Notes: generated by a model not told the origin, from the letters alone. 64,000 nucleotides of DNA from Alkalimonas cellulosilytica (GCF_036325985.1 NZ_JAUHLI010000009.1:124001-188000), one strand, 5' to 3'. Counted from the stretch's first letter, positions 1 through 9,665 are shown. Program-made: numbers and translations.

Positions 1-84
1 CTGGTCTAATCAGCAGGAAAAGACCAGTTTGTTGCGATGAAGCTGCCCTCTATGCCAGCATGGCAGCGCGATCCGACCTGGCCG

Positions 85-1869
85 TTACTCCAGAATGGCT
101 GCTAAGTGACGGGCAAAGGGGCGGGCCGCCATAAAGCCGGTGACACGGGATTGTGTCATTTCTTTCCCATCAGCATCAAAGAACAGCAGCGTAGGCAGGC
201 CCAGCACCTGGTAGCGATCCAATAATTGCTGATTGGCCCGGGTCATGCGGGTGACATCAATTTTCAGCAGCACCATTTGCTGCAAGTAGGGCTGTACTTG
301 CTCGGCCGGAAAGGTCAGCAGCTCGAACTCTTTGCAGGCCACGCACCACTCCGCGTACAAATCCAGTAATACCACCTGGCCATTGGCTTTAGCCTCGGCC
401 AGCGCCTGATCCAATTCTGCCTGATCGGCTACCAGCCGGAATTGGCCCGGGGTTTGTTGCCCTGCAACAGTTGTTGCCATCGAAGGGCTGGCCGATTGAG
501 GCCACAGCAGTTGCACATTAACCAGTACAGTTAAAATCAGCAGCAATTGCGCTGGTAGCCAGAGCGCGCTACGGGCTTTGGCATTGCTGAGCTGCTGCGA
601 TACATAATGCAGGTACAAGGCGGCAGACAAGGCAAGTACCGAGCCCAGCAGCAAAGTCACCCAGCCGGGCACAAAACGATCCAATAACCAGACCGGCACC
701 GCCAGTAGCAAAAAGCCGAAGATATTTTTCACCGCATACATCCACTGGCCGGCTTTAGGCAGCAGCTTAGCGCCCGAGCTACCCAGGATCAGCAGTGGCA
801 AGCCCATGCCGAGGCTGAGTACATAGAGCGTAATGGCACCGCGCAACAGATCGCCACTTTGCGCGACGTACAGCAGGGCGGCAGTCAAGGGGGCTGTCGT
901 ACAAGGGGAGGCAATCAGGCCGGATAAGCTGCCCATCACAAAAGCGCCCTTGGCCGAGCCACGTTGTTGTTTGTTGCTGATGGCCGCCACTTTGGCCTGC
1001 CAGGCGCTGGGTAGACTAAAATTCAGCGCACCAAACATGGCAAGAGCCAGCAGCACAAACAGCAGACTGACCAGCACTAATATCACCGGGTGTTGCAACA
1101 TGGCCTGAAAACGTACCCCCAGGCTGGCAATCACTAAACCGAGCAAGGCATAGGTGAGAGCCATGCCCTGTACATAGGCAAAGGACAGGCTGAAAGCTTT
1201 CTTATGGGATAAATCCTTGCCCTGACCGACAATAATGCTGGATAAGATCGGGTACATCGGAAACACGCACGGCGTAAATGCCAGGCCAAGGCCCAGGACG
1301 AAAAATACTCCCAGCGTCAGTAAAAAGCCGGAGCCTGCCAGGCGCTCGGCCAGGGTATTCTGGCTGGATACCGGTGCAGAGGAAGCGGTTGCAGCGCCAT
1401 TGCCAGCATCAGCGGCTAAGCCACCTGCAGCCTGGCTCAGAGGCACCGTTTTGGTGGTGGGCGGGTAGCAAAAGCCGGCTTCAGCACAGCCCTGATAACG
1501 CACCCGTAACTCGGCGTCCTCGCCGATATCCGATAAAGGCAGACGCAAAATCACCTGATGGTAGTAGACATCGGTCACACCGAAGAATTCGTCTTCAATG
1601 GTCATGGCCGCCGGGTAGCTTGGGTGTGAGAAGCTAACCGCAATGCCGGCAAACTTGAATTGCTCTTTGTACAGATAATAGCCGTCGGCAATGGTCCAGC
1701 TAAGCAGCAGCTCATCGTCCTGTTGGCGAAAATCAAACTGAAAGGCCTGATCGACCGGTAAAAAGCGTGACGACTCACCGGTAATGGCAGCCAAGACACT
1801 CTCATTAGCCTGGGCCGGCAACAGCGCCAGCCAGCACAACAACACGCCAGTCAATAACGATCGTAACAT
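85..1869 (-). CDS. dsbD: Protein-disulfide reductase DsbD
   Basis: Inner-membrane protein that passes electrons from cytoplasmic thioredoxin to periplasmic disulfide isomerases and cytochrome c maturation. The 594-residue product has a signal peptide (residues 1-21), an N-terminal periplasmic alpha domain with the cysteine pair C128/C134, a multi-span core from about 180 to 460 with the two redox cysteines in TPCVFPMYP and SPCTTAP, and a C-terminal thioredoxin domain with WCVAC near residue 510. All three cysteine pairs are present and the length matches the family. It is divergent from groES, as dsbD lies near groE in many gammaproteobacteria. The first 84 bases of the window, downstream of its stop, hold nothing I can name. 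Confidence 0.96.
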   Translation of the reverse strand: MLRSLLTGVLLCWLALLPAQANESVLAAITGESSRFLPVDQAFQFDFRQQDDELLLSWTIADGYYLYKEQFKFAGIAVSFSHPSYPAAMTIEDEFFGVTDVYYHQVILRLPLSDIGEDAELRVRYQGCAEAGFCYPPTTKTVPLSQAAGGLAADAGNGAATASSAPVSSQNTLAERLAGSGFLLTLGVFFVLGLGLAFTPCVFPMYPILSSIIVGQGKDLSHKKAFSLSFAYVQGMALTYALLGLVIASLGVRFQAMLQHPVILVLVSLLFVLLALAMFGALNFSLPSAWQAKVAAISNKQQRGSAKGAFVMGSLSGLIASPCTTAPLTAALLYVAQSGDLLRGAITLYVLSLGMGLPLLILGSSGAKLLPKAGQWMYAVKNIFGFLLLAVPVWLLDRFVPGWVTLLLGSVLALSAALYLHYVSQQLSNAKARSALWLPAQLLLILTVLVNVQLLWPQSASPSMATTVAGQQTPGQFRLVADQAELDQALAEAKANGQVVLLDLYAEWCVACKEFELLTFPAEQVQPYLQQMVLLKIDVTRMTRANQQLLDRYQVLGLPTLLFFDADGKEMTQSRVTGFMAARPFARHLAAILE

Positions 1870-2022
1870 CTATCGGCTCTCTTCTTGGTTTCAGGCAGGT
1901 CAGGCTATACGCTGCCCGACAGGTTCCGGTCTTGTTCGAAGCGATACAATACCAGTTTGCTGCTATCATTAGCAAAATCTGTTGTCACGCCGATTTCTGC
2001 AGAAAATTTTTTTAGCCTCCCC

Positions 2023-2052
2023 CTTGGATTCAGTTTTTGCTTGCCCCATATA
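2023..2052 (+). promoter_or_regulatory. Sigma-32 heat-shock promoter of groESL
   Basis: The -35 element CTTGGAT (2023-2029) and the -10 element CCCCATATA (2044-2052) are separated by 14 bases. This is close to the RpoH consensus (CTTGAAA, 11-16 bases, CCCCATnT). It lies about 60 bases upstream of the groES start, and rpoH is in the same window. Confidence 0.88.
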
Positions 2053-2064
2053 CAGCGCAACCCA

Positions 2065-2085
2065 TTTTAACAACCCATGTTAAAA
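2065..2085 (+). promoter_or_regulatory. Inverted repeat in the groES leader
   Basis: TTTTAAC (2065-2071) and GTTAAAA (2079-2085) form a perfect 7-7-7 inverted repeat about 13 bases after the sigma-32 -10 element, so within the transcribed leader or at its start. It is not CIRCE. It could be an operator or a weak RNA hairpin close to the ribosome binding site; nothing in the sequence decides which. Confidence 0.45.
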
Positions 2086-2111
2086 CGCAAACTCGCTTTA
2101 GGAGATAGAGC

Positions 2112-2405
2112 ATGAATATTCGTCCTTTACATGACCGCGTCATCATCAAACGTCAGGAAGCTGAAACCAAGTCAGCCGGTGGCATCGTTCTGACTGGCTC
2201 TGCCGCCGAGAAATCCACCCGTGGCACCGTAGTTGCTGTTGGCAACGGCCGCATTCTGGATAACGGCGAGGTGAAAGCGCTGGATGTCAAAGTTGGCGAC
2301 ACAGTGATTTTCAACGATGGTTACGGCGTTAAGACGCAAAAAATTGATGGTGAAGAAGTGCTGATCGTCAGTGAGAACGATATCCTGGCTGTAGTTGAAG
2401 CCTAA
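2112..2405 (+). CDS. groES: Co-chaperonin GroES
   Basis: Cytosolic lid of the GroEL folding chamber. The 97-residue product begins [10 protein letters not shown] and carries the mobile-loop region [19 protein letters not shown] that contacts GroEL, in the usual position. TTTAGGAGATAG just upstream is a strong ribosome binding site. It is the first gene of the groES-groEL operon, with 32 bases to the groEL reading frame, and is driven by the sigma-32 promoter at 2023-2052. Confidence 0.98.
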   Translation: MNIRPLHDRVIIKRQEAETKSAGGIVLTGSAAEKSTRGTVVAVGNGRILDNGEVKALDVKVGDTVIFNDGYGVKTQKIDGEEVLIVSENDILAVVEA

Positions 2406-2431
2406 TCAATCATTGCACTAACTGAATTTAG

Positions 2432-4086
<1,655 letters not shown>

Positions 4087-4087
<1 letters not shown>

Positions 4088-4140
4088 TGCGCTCAGACCC
4101 CGTCTGAATCCCTGAAAACCCGGCCTTGGTGCCGGGTTTT
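4087..4140 (+). repeat. Direct repeat, copy 1 (groEL 3' flank)
   Basis: The 54 bases from the final A of the groEL stop codon through the terminator stem are repeated at 5278-5331 with two mismatches (A/G at the 11th base, C/T in the right arm of the terminator). The copies enclose an island of about 1.14 kb. Confidence 0.93.
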
Positions 4141-4142
4141 TT
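4115..4142 (+). terminator. Rho-independent terminator of groESL
   Basis: Arms AAAACCCGGC (4115-4124) and GCCGGGTTTT (4131-4140) around a 6-base loop, followed by further Ts. It is 27 bases after the groEL stop. Confidence 0.92.
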
Positions 4143-4153
4143 ATTGAGACAAG

Positions 4154-4591
4154 TCAGTAGTGGGAGCTGTTAGCCGGTAGTACAGTGATCACTTGCCAGC
4201 GGCCGGTTTCACGAATAAAAAATACCGCTTTATCACTGAGTGAAAACTCAATAGTACTCACTTCATCGTGGCTGATGGACATTGCCGGATCGAATGGTGT
4301 TAATGCAACGACTAAGCCGTCAAATAGCGGATCTGTGATAGCCTCATCAAGCGCGACTTGCTCATTTTGATAGCTTTGTGCGAATTGCAACAGTGCTTCG
4401 AAGCTGTGACTACTTTGAATCCCATGAACCACAATGGCATCGATGTCATCCTGACACTCAGAGTAAATAATGGATGCACCCGCAAACATAGAGTCTTGCT
4501 GACTGCAAAGCTGTGAGGGAATAGGGACATGGATAGACTCAGCAACATTCAAAGTGACCATGCAAGCTAGCAATAACACTATAGTTCTCAT
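4154..4591 (-). CDS. Hypothetical secreted protein
   Basis: The 145-residue product starts MRTIVLLLACMVTLNVAES, a typical signal peptide with cleavage probably near residue 17-19, so it is likely periplasmic or exported. Two cysteines in the mature part (SQLCSQQ and YSECQDD) could form a disulfide. I do not recognise a family. It lies antisense to groEL, inside the island bounded by the duplicated groEL terminator, and its DNA is more AT-rich than its neighbours, which fits acquired sequence. Function unknown. Confidence 0.6.
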   Translation of the reverse strand: MRTIVLLLACMVTLNVAESIHVPIPSQLCSQQDSMFAGASIIYSECQDDIDAIVVHGIQSSHSFEALLQFAQSYQNEQVALDEAITDPLFDGLVVALTPFDPAMSISHDEVSTIEFSLSDKAVFFIRETGRWQVITVLPANSSHY

Positions 4592-4963
4592 GCAAACCCT
4601 GCTCGTTTAAGACGTTTTAACATTTTAGTCTCAGTGAAAATATTTGCAAAAGTAGTAATATTGGATTATTATTTTTTGAATCTCATCCGACCAGTGGCCG
4701 CTTGGGATTAAAGCTTGGCAGTGCCAAGTGAAGTCAAACGAAGCAGTGCTTCGGAATGTGAGCTGTGCTCGTGTTCAATCCAATACAGGCAGTGCCTGAC
4801 TAAATTTAGATTGCATCCATTTACTGATGTTTCCTTCGCAGCATTTGCGAGGCAAGCCTGTCAGTGACAGCATGTCTAGAGTAGTACTCTTTGCAAATCC
4901 TGCTTTCGGCGCTAGGCATTTATTGCTTAGCAGAATATTAATCCTTATCAAAGGTTAATGCTC
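4592..4963. other. Intergenic stretch rich in small palindromes
   Basis: No convincing gene in these 372 bases. The left part (4592-4700) is AT-rich and probably contains the promoter of the antisense gene. The part from 4714 to 4890 holds a run of short odd-length palindromes, listed separately. I could not find a group II intron 5' end (GTGYG with following domain I) here. Confidence 0.6.
4714..4890 (+). repeat. Array of short hairpins, most with an AGT centre
   Basis: Seven small inverted repeats follow one another: CTTGGCAGTGCCAAG (4714-4728), CGAAGCAGTGCTTCG (4739-4753), GAGCTGTGCTC (4760-4770), CAGGCAGTGCCTG (4786-4798), TCGCA/TGCGA (4836-4850), CTGTCAGTGACAG (4858-4870) and AGAGTAGTACTCT (4878-4890). 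Five have the same AGT centre but different arms, which is what conserved triloop hairpins with varying stems look like. Role unknown. Possibilities are a structured RNA, a degraded part of the neighbouring group II intron, or a mobile-element end. Confidence 0.65.
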
Positions 4964-5158
4964 ATGGCTGACAAATCGCCGAAAGTATATAGAAAACCGC
5001 TTTGGGGCAAGAAAATAGCTGCACACATAGAACAAGGTAGATTACTGGTAAATGAGTTAAATCTTTTCTTGTCATCTATCAGAAAGTTTTACCTGCACGT
5101 GAGTATGCTTTTCATTGCGCCAATTTACATTCCGGATTTTATCAGAATCTTTTTCTGA
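4964..5158 (+). CDS. Possible small protein of 64 residues
   Basis: Reading frame beginning MADKSPKVYRKPLWGKK, with a basic first half and a hydrophobic, aromatic-rich end (SMLFIAPIYIPDFIRIFF) that could be membrane-associated. ATG 4964 is preferred over 4958 because AAAGG (4950-4954) lies 9 bases before it. It is directly upstream of group II intron domain V, where intron-encoded proteins normally sit (domain IV), but it shows no reverse-transcriptase motif. Could be a relic or chance ORF. Confidence 0.35.
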   Translation: MADKSPKVYRKPLWGKKIAAHIEQGRLLVNELNLFLSSIRKFYLHVSMLFIAPIYIPDFIRIFF

Positions 5159-5161
5159 TAA
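5139..5161 (+). repeat. AT-rich hairpin
   Basis: Perfect arms TTATCAGAA (5139-5147) and TTCTGATAA (5153-5161) around TCTTT. It overlaps the end of the 64-codon ORF and precedes the intron domain V by about 40 bases. It lacks a GC-rich stem and T-run, so it is not a convincing terminator. Confidence 0.55.
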
Positions 5162-5202
5162 TCGTGGCTGGTCAGTACTTAGGTATTGGCTTAGAAAGTC
5201 TT

Positions 5203-5277
5203 GAGCCGTATGCGGAGAAACTTGCTTGTACGGTTCTTAGGGGGCGGCGGTGCAGTAATGCACTGCTGCTACCCGAC
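5203..5277 (+). ncRNA. Group II intron 3' end (domains V and VI), remnant
   Basis: Bases 5203-5236 form a 34-base domain V. It begins GAGCCGTATGCG, contains the catalytic AGC triad and a GAAA tetraloop (5217-5220), and closes with GTACGGTTC after a 2-base bulge. Bases 5237-5277 form domain VI: a stem capped by GTGCAGTAATGCAC, an unpaired A at 5271 as the likely branch point, and the 3' end CCCGAC. The following base, 5278, starts a copy of the sequence after the groEL stop codon. Domains I-III and a reverse transcriptase are not recognisable upstream, so this is a truncated remnant. The upper stem of domain V has G-U pairs and an A-C mismatch, suggesting decay. Such introns are known in the groEL stop codon of Azotobacter. 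Confidence 0.82.
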
Positions 5278-5331
5278 ATGCGCTCAGGCCCCGTCTGAAT
5301 CCCTGAAAACCCGGCCTTGGTGCTGGGTTTT
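5278..5331 (+). repeat. Direct repeat, copy 2 (duplicated groEL 3' flank)
   Basis: Fifty-four bases matching 4087-4140 with two mismatches. It starts at the exact 3' splice boundary of the intron remnant, so it has the position of a 3' exon. Confidence 0.93.
5306..5331 (+). terminator. Second copy of the groEL terminator
   Basis: Arms AAAACCCGGC (5306-5315) and GCTGGGTTTT (5322-5331); one C-to-T change makes one pair G-U. It no longer follows an obvious gene. Confidence 0.8.
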
Positions 5332-5495
5332 CTTTTGGCTGTTGCTATGGCAGCTGGCACAATAAATAACAAAAAATGACAACTTAATGAATCCAATTCA
5401 GTCTATAGTCATATAAAGTTGACTAGAATTTAGTCAGGCTCGATCGCTGTGTCGTCGGGCTTTGTAGCGGTGTATGCTATTAATTGGAGGCAACA
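5332..5495. other. Leader region of the DUF3016 gene
   Basis: Non-coding AT-rich stretch. TGACTA (5420-5425) and TAGTCA (5431-5436) form a perfect 6-5-6 inverted repeat, a possible operator. A -10-like TATGCT (5473-5478) lies before the gene, but no good -35 element is visible. Confidence 0.4.
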
Positions 5496-6059
5496 ATGAC
5501 CACACCTATTTGGCGCAAACTAATGATGGCAGGTGCCCTGGCTGGGCTGATGAGCGCGAGCTTTCATGGTCTGGCGGAGGATGCATCCAACTTAACGCTG
5601 ACTTTCCAGGAGCCGGAAAAATTCACCGATATCCGGCCGGCTAACGAAAGCCGGGCGCGGTTTCGTGAGCGGACTCTGGCAAGCTTTGAGCGAATTTTCC
5701 AGGAGTTCGCGGCTGAATTGCCGGAGGGGTATCAGTGGCAGGTAACCGTGACCGATATTGATTTGGCCGGTGATGTAAACCCAATGTACACCCGTTCGGG
5801 CCAGGATATCCGGATGGTAAAAGATATTTATTCACCGCGGGTGGCCTTTACTCACGAGCTGCGTGATGGGTATGGAGCCAGGGTAGCGGGTGGTGATGAA
5901 AATATCCGTGATATGGGCTTTTTACAGAGCCCACGCATGGTAGGCCCTCGCCACCAGGAGTTACGTTACGAATACACCATGTTAAAGCGTTGGTTTGAGC
6001 GCAACCTGATGCCACAAATTGAAGAGCACCAGGCCAAGTTACCTAAAGTCAGCGAGTAA
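5496..6059 (+). CDS. DUF3016 family secreted protein
   Basis: The 187-residue product has a signal peptide (MTTPIWRKLMMAGALAGLMSASFHGLAED) with cleavage near the AE pair, then a domain with the DIRPANESRARFRERTL block and a GYGARVAGGDENIRDMGF motif that I associate with DUF3016. Biochemical function unknown. ATG 5496 is chosen over an in-frame TTG at 5484 because GGAGG (5486-5490) is 5 bases upstream of it. It is a single gene followed by a strong two-way terminator. Confidence 0.82.
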   Translation: MTTPIWRKLMMAGALAGLMSASFHGLAEDASNLTLTFQEPEKFTDIRPANESRARFRERTLASFERIFQEFAAELPEGYQWQVTVTDIDLAGDVNPMYTRSGQDIRMVKDIYSPRVAFTHELRDGYGARVAGGDENIRDMGFLQSPRMVGPRHQELRYEYTMLKRWFERNLMPQIEEHQAKLPKVSE

Positions 6060-6075
6060 GCTGCCTTAATGGATG

Positions 6076-6104
6076 AAAACGGCAAGCCTTGAGCTTGCCG
6101 TTTT
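6076..6104. terminator. Bidirectional terminator
   Basis: Perfect 12-bp arms AAAACGGCAAGC (6076-6087) and GCTTGCCGTTTT (6093-6104), loop CTTGA. It serves the DUF3016 gene on the plus strand and the convergent small gene at 6107 on the minus strand. Confidence 0.92.
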
Positions 6105-6106
6105 GC

Positions 6107-6418
6107 TTACTGGTCTTTTAAAGCCTGCTGAAATTCCTGCAACGTCTGGTGCAGGTGCTTTAGTTGTTGCACCGCTTGTTGCAACGTAGTGGTACTGAAT
6201 TGTTGGCTTTGGCGCATGGCAGCAACCAGCTCAGCCGTTTCTGCCAGATAAGGCATAAAGCGGGGACTTTGTACCTGAAAGCCAGCACTGGCTGGGAAAA
6301 TAGCCTGATACTTCCCTTTGCCTTGTTTTTTCAGTGCGTCCAGCGCCTGATCGGCATCCAGCGCCTTGCGGTACAACTCTTTCAGGTTGGCATCCAGTTG
6401 GTCCAGTAATTGATCCAT
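6107..6418 (-). CDS. Hypothetical small alpha-helical protein
   Basis: The 103-residue cytosolic product starts MDQLLDQLDANLKELYRKAL. It is rich in Gln and Leu with heptad-like spacing at both ends, so probably two helical or coiled-coil segments around a central stretch (YQAIFPASAGFQVQSPRFMPYL). No signal peptide or membrane segment. I do not recognise the family with confidence. It ends at the shared terminator 6076-6104. Confidence 0.7.
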   Translation of the reverse strand: MDQLLDQLDANLKELYRKALDADQALDALKKQGKGKYQAIFPASAGFQVQSPRFMPYLAETAELVAAMRQSQQFSTTTLQQAVQQLKHLHQTLQEFQQALKDQ

Positions 6419-6561
6419 GCTTTGCGGTCTCGTACAACAAAATAGGGCGAATTATGCCATAAAGCCTGATTGCAAGCAGCAGCTTATGCCTGCTTCGTAT
6501 TTCATTTTTTGCCGATTTGTTATATCATCTCATTACTATTGCTGATTGGGTGGTAACTGCT

Positions 6562-6990
6562 GTGCTTAGCCTGGGTCGAAATGTATTGGATAAAGCAGGA
6601 ATTGCGCTGACATCGCTCTGTGCGGTGCATTGCATTATGCTGCCTGTCCTGTTGCCCGTACTGCCGTTGCTTGGCGCTAGCTTTCTGGCCAATGAGAGTT
6701 TTGAGCGGGCTGCATTGTTGCTGACGATGGTGCTGGGGTTTATTGCACTGTTTTCAGGTTTTCACCGTTACCACCGTAAACTCTACCCCTTCTACTCACT
6801 GTTTTTAGGCGGTTTTATCTATTGGCACAAAGACATCTTTGGCCATCATTGGGAGCCGGCAGTGCTTACTATTGGGGCTGCTTTTGTGGTGCTGGCGCAT
6901 GTGCTGAATATGCGGCTATGCCAGCGCTGCAGCAGCTGCAAAACAGTGGTTGATTGCAAAGAGAATGAGGCTACGCCTCAGCAAAGTTAA
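6562..6990 (+). CDS. MerC-domain membrane protein
   Basis: Small polytopic inner-membrane protein with the MerC signature CAVHCIMLP, a cysteine pair in the first membrane segment that in MerC binds mercury, and about four hydrophobic segments. The C-terminus carries extra cysteines (CQRCSSCKTVVDC), possibly another metal site. The start is uncertain: the frame is open from a TTG at 6517, with GTGs at 6550 and 6562. I choose 6562 because the recognisable domain starts there (VLSLGRNVLDKAG), but no strong ribosome site supports any of them. No mer operon is nearby, so a general metal-transport role is more likely than mercury resistance. Confidence 0.72.
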   Translation: MLSLGRNVLDKAGIALTSLCAVHCIMLPVLLPVLPLLGASFLANESFERAALLLTMVLGFIALFSGFHRYHRKLYPFYSLFLGGFIYWHKDIFGHHWEPAVLTIGAAFVVLAHVLNMRLCQRCSSCKTVVDCKENEATPQQS

Positions 6991-6993
6991 GGC

Positions 6994-7692
6994 TTAGCCA
7001 CCTTCAAAGGCCCACACCCGGCTGCGCGCCGGGTAATTGGTAAAGATACCATCCACACCCAGCTGCTGCATGTCACTGATGTCATCCAGCCCATCCACGG
7101 TATAGACAAAAACTTTCAAGCCCAGTTGATGCGCATCATGTACCAGTTGCTGGTCGATAAAATTCAGATCGCAGTGTACCGAGTACATGCCTAAATCGTG
7201 CACGTACTGGGCATAGTTCAGTTGCAGGCTGGCGGTCAGAGCGCCCAATCTCAGCTCTGGTAAGGCTTGTTTTAACTGCAGCAGCAGGTGATGGTTAAAA
7301 GACGACACCAGCACCTCATCGAGGGATAAACCAAGCACTTGCTGTGCTCTGGCTAGCATGGCCAGCAAGGGCGGAGCAGTATCTTTGCCTTTGAGTTCGA
7401 TATTCAGCCAGCAGCGACCATGGACCAGCTCCAGCACCTGCCACAGCGTTGGAATGGGCTCGCCTTCGCCGGCATCCAGTTGTCGCAGATAAGCCAGGCT
7501 GTGCTGGTAAATGGTGCCGTTGCCGTTGGTGGTGCGTTCCAGCTTGGGATCGTGAATGACGATCAGTTCGCCTTCTACTGCATACACATCCACTTCAATG
7601 GCATCGGCACCCTGCAAAATGGCCTGAGCGATGGCCAGCAAGGTATTTTCCGGAAATTCACCACTGGCTCCGCGATGGGCAATGATCTGCAT
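6994..7692 (-). CDS. ugpQ: Glycerophosphodiester phosphodiesterase
   Basis: Hydrolyses glycerophosphodiesters to glycerol-3-phosphate and an alcohol, recycling phospholipid headgroups. The 232-residue product has the GDPD hallmark HRGASGEFPENT (residues 5-16), EVDVY with metal-binding acidic residues, and IHDPKLERTT. No signal peptide, so it is cytosolic like UgpQ rather than periplasmic like GlpQ. It is followed on the same strand by nothing and preceded by psd, another phospholipid gene, 57 bases away. Confidence 0.9.
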   Translation of the reverse strand: MQIIAHRGASGEFPENTLLAIAQAILQGADAIEVDVYAVEGELIVIHDPKLERTTNGNGTIYQHSLAYLRQLDAGEGEPIPTLWQVLELVHGRCWLNIELKGKDTAPPLLAMLARAQQVLGLSLDEVLVSSFNHHLLLQLKQALPELRLGALTASLQLNYAQYVHDLGMYSVHCDLNFIDQQLVHDAHQLGLKVFVYTVDGLDDISDMQQLGVDGIFTNYPARSRVWAFEGG

Positions 7693-7749
7693 ACAGGCTC
7701 CTTAAAAACGATGCTGGTGCTTTGCCTAAATGGCCGTCAATGGTTGCCG

Positions 7750-8619
7750 TTAGTCGTTTGGCTGCAGTCTTTTGGCAAAAGCTGCTCCCATGCGAGTGGT
7801 ACTGCCTAGCTGCTGGTCGGCTAAAAACTCCAGTTGCTCAGGGGCAAACGCCAGCACTACCGTCGATCCCAGTTTAAAGCGACCCATTTCGGCGCCTTTT
7901 TCCAGCCGTACCGCAGTGGGGCCGGTGGCCGGGTACTGCCAACGATGCACGGTTTTACCTGTGGGCGGTGTAATGGTGCCTGCCCAGACCGTTTCGATGC
8001 TGGCAACAATGGTCGCACCTACCAATACCAGCGCCATCGGGCCCAGCTCGGTATCAAAGATAGTGACTACCCGCTCGTTGCGGGCAAACAGGTTGGGCAC
8101 ATTCTCCGCTGTCAGTGGGTTCACCGAAAACAAATCGCCCGGTACATAGATCATTTCCCGTAAGGTGCCACTCACCGGCATATGGATGCGGTGGTAATCC
8201 TTCGGTGCCAGATAAATGGTAGCAAACTGACCGCCTAAAAAAGGCGCTGCGGTATCGGCTTCACCACCCAGCAGGGTTTGCAGCGAATAATCGTGGTTTT
8301 TAGCCTGCACCAGCTTGCCATCGGTAATGGGCCCCAACTGACTGATGGTGCCATCGACCGGATGGGCAATGATATCGGCAGCGTCCGCCAGTGGCCGGAT
8401 GCCTTCTTTCAATGGCCGGGTAAAAAACTCATTGAAGCTGCGGTAATCAGACGCTTGCTCGTATTTGGCTTCGGTCATATCGATTTTGAAAGCCTTGATA
8501 AACAGCTTGATCAGCAAATGACTGAAAAAGCCAAGCCGGGCAGCCGCCAGGTAACCGACCAGGCGTGAGATCAGGTGCTTAGGCAGAATGTATTGCAGAA
8601 TGATTTTTACTTGGTCCAT
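7750..8619 (-). CDS. psd: Phosphatidylserine decarboxylase
   Basis: Makes phosphatidylethanolamine at the inner membrane, using a pyruvoyl group formed by self-cleavage. The 289-residue proenzyme has the cleavage motif LGST (in [11 protein letters not shown]) near the C-terminus and the [10 protein letters not shown] block. The frame is open for 55 codons further upstream, but [13 protein letters not shown] at 8619 is the family start and the upstream part would run into rsgA. rsgA lies 17 bases upstream and the order psd-rsgA/orn matches Escherichia and its relatives. Confidence 0.96.
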   Translation of the reverse strand: MDQVKIILQYILPKHLISRLVGYLAAARLGFFSHLLIKLFIKAFKIDMTEAKYEQASDYRSFNEFFTRPLKEGIRPLADAADIIAHPVDGTISQLGPITDGKLVQAKNHDYSLQTLLGGEADTAAPFLGGQFATIYLAPKDYHRIHMPVSGTLREMIYVPGDLFSVNPLTAENVPNLFARNERVVTIFDTELGPMALVLVGATIVASIETVWAGTITPPTGKTVHRWQYPATGPTAVRLEKGAEMGRFKLGSTVVLAFAPEQLEFLADQQLGSTTRMGAAFAKRLQPND

Positions 8620-8636
8620 AACAGGCTCTTTTGACG

Positions 8637-9665
8637 TTAGAAATGATTGGGTTTGTCTTCTGCCATGCTGGTCAGAATGCGCAGATAGCTCTGATAACGT
8701 TGTTCGCTGATGTCGCCATCGGTCACTGCTTGCAGAATAGCACAGCCGGGGTCTTTGATGTGCTTGCAGTCCCGAAACTTGCAATGACCAAGCAGCGGCT
8801 GAAACTCGACGAAGCCAGCAGTGACCTGCTCCGGGCTAAAATGCCACAGACCAAATTCACGGATACCAGGTGAGTCGATGAGCTGGCCGCCGCCGGGTAA
8901 GTGGTACAGCCGTGAGGCGGTGGTGGTGTGCTGGCCAAGGCCAGATACATCCGACACTTGTTGGGTAGAAAGCGCGAGCTCTGGCAAAATGGCATTCATA
9001 ATCGACGATTTGCCAACACCGGATTGCCCAACCAATATGCTGGTGCCTTCTTGCAGCAACTGCTGCAGTGCGTCCATGCCTTCGCCCTGCTTAGCACTCA
9101 GCCATAAGCTGGCATAGCCAAGCTCGCGATAGAGCTCCAGCTGTTGTTGCAAGGCGTGTCGCTGTTCAGCGCTCAGCAGATCGGTTTTATTCAGCACCAG
9201 TACCGGCGGAATGCCGGTCACTTCGGCCGCCACCAGATAGCGATCGATGATGTGGGCAGAGAATTCGGGCAGCACCGCCGATACCACCACAATGCGGTCG
9301 ATGTTGGCAGCGACCGGTTTTAAGCCATCGTAAAAATCTGGGCGCAGCAGCACTGTGTCGCGTTCGGCTACCGCATCAATAATGCCATCGACACTGCCTT
9401 GCGTTTGGCGGACCCGGCGAAAGGCGACCCGATCGCCAGTCACGACCGAACTTAGCGTGCGGCGCAGATTGCAGCGGATCACACTGCCATCTGCCGCTTC
9501 AACATCTGCATGCTTGCCAAAGCGGCTTAAAATCAAGCCCGGCTCAGCTGACAAATACAGATCGTCATCGCTTGAAGCACCTTGTTTGCTAGTGTCTAAG
9601 CGTTTCTCATTCTGACGGGCAATGCGTGCCTGTTGTTGTTTGGTTAAGCGTCGTTTCGGGCTCAC
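8637..9665 (-). CDS. rsgA: Ribosome small-subunit biogenesis GTPase RsgA
   Basis: Circularly permuted GTPase that checks maturation of the 30S decoding site. In its 342 residues the motifs appear in permuted order: G4 NKTD, then G1 GQSGVGKSS, then G3 DSPG. A C-terminal zinc finger (HCKFRDCKH...PGCA) follows. The N-terminal OB-fold region begins after a basic, Gln-rich tail. It is divergent from orn, with 140 bases between them, and is in line with psd. Confidence 0.97.
   Translation of the reverse strand: MSPKRRLTKQQQARIARQNEKRLDTSKQGASSDDDLYLSAEPGLILSRFGKHADVEAADGSVIRCNLRRTLSSVVTGDRVAFRRVRQTQGSVDGIIDAVAERDTVLLRPDFYDGLKPVAANIDRIVVVSAVLPEFSAHIIDRYLVAAEVTGIPPVLVLNKTDLLSAEQRHALQQQLELYRELGYASLWLSAKQGEGMDALQQLLQEGTSILVGQSGVGKSSIMNAILPELALSTQQVSDVSGLGQHTTTASRLYHLPGGGQLIDSPGIREFGLWHFSPEQVTAGFVEFQPLLGHCKFRDCKHIKDPGCAILQAVTDGDISEQRYQSYLRILTSMAEDKPNHF

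Noticed and set aside
833..1637. Plus-strand ORFs opposite dsbD
   Set aside because: Open frames of 77-119 codons have no ribosome site or family resemblance and lie antisense to a strongly conserved gene. The same reasoning removes the antisense frames over groEL, rnr, hutU and others.
1975..2111. CIRCE operator upstream of groES
   Set aside because: Searched both strands of the leader; no TTAGCACTC or GAGTGCTAA half is present. Only the sigma-32 promoter and a different inverted repeat are there.
4714..4890. CRISPR array or integron attC site
   Set aside because: The arms differ from copy to copy and spacing is irregular, so not CRISPR. No paired RYYYAAC/GTTRRRY ends frame the stretch, so not attC.
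4592..5202. A full-length group II intron
   Set aside because: Only domains V and VI are convincing. I found no GTGYG 5' end with a following domain I and no reverse-transcriptase frame, so only a remnant is claimed.
8620..8784. N-terminal extension of Psd
   Set aside because: The open frame continues 55 codons upstream but overlaps rsgA and does not resemble the family; the start at 8619 does.
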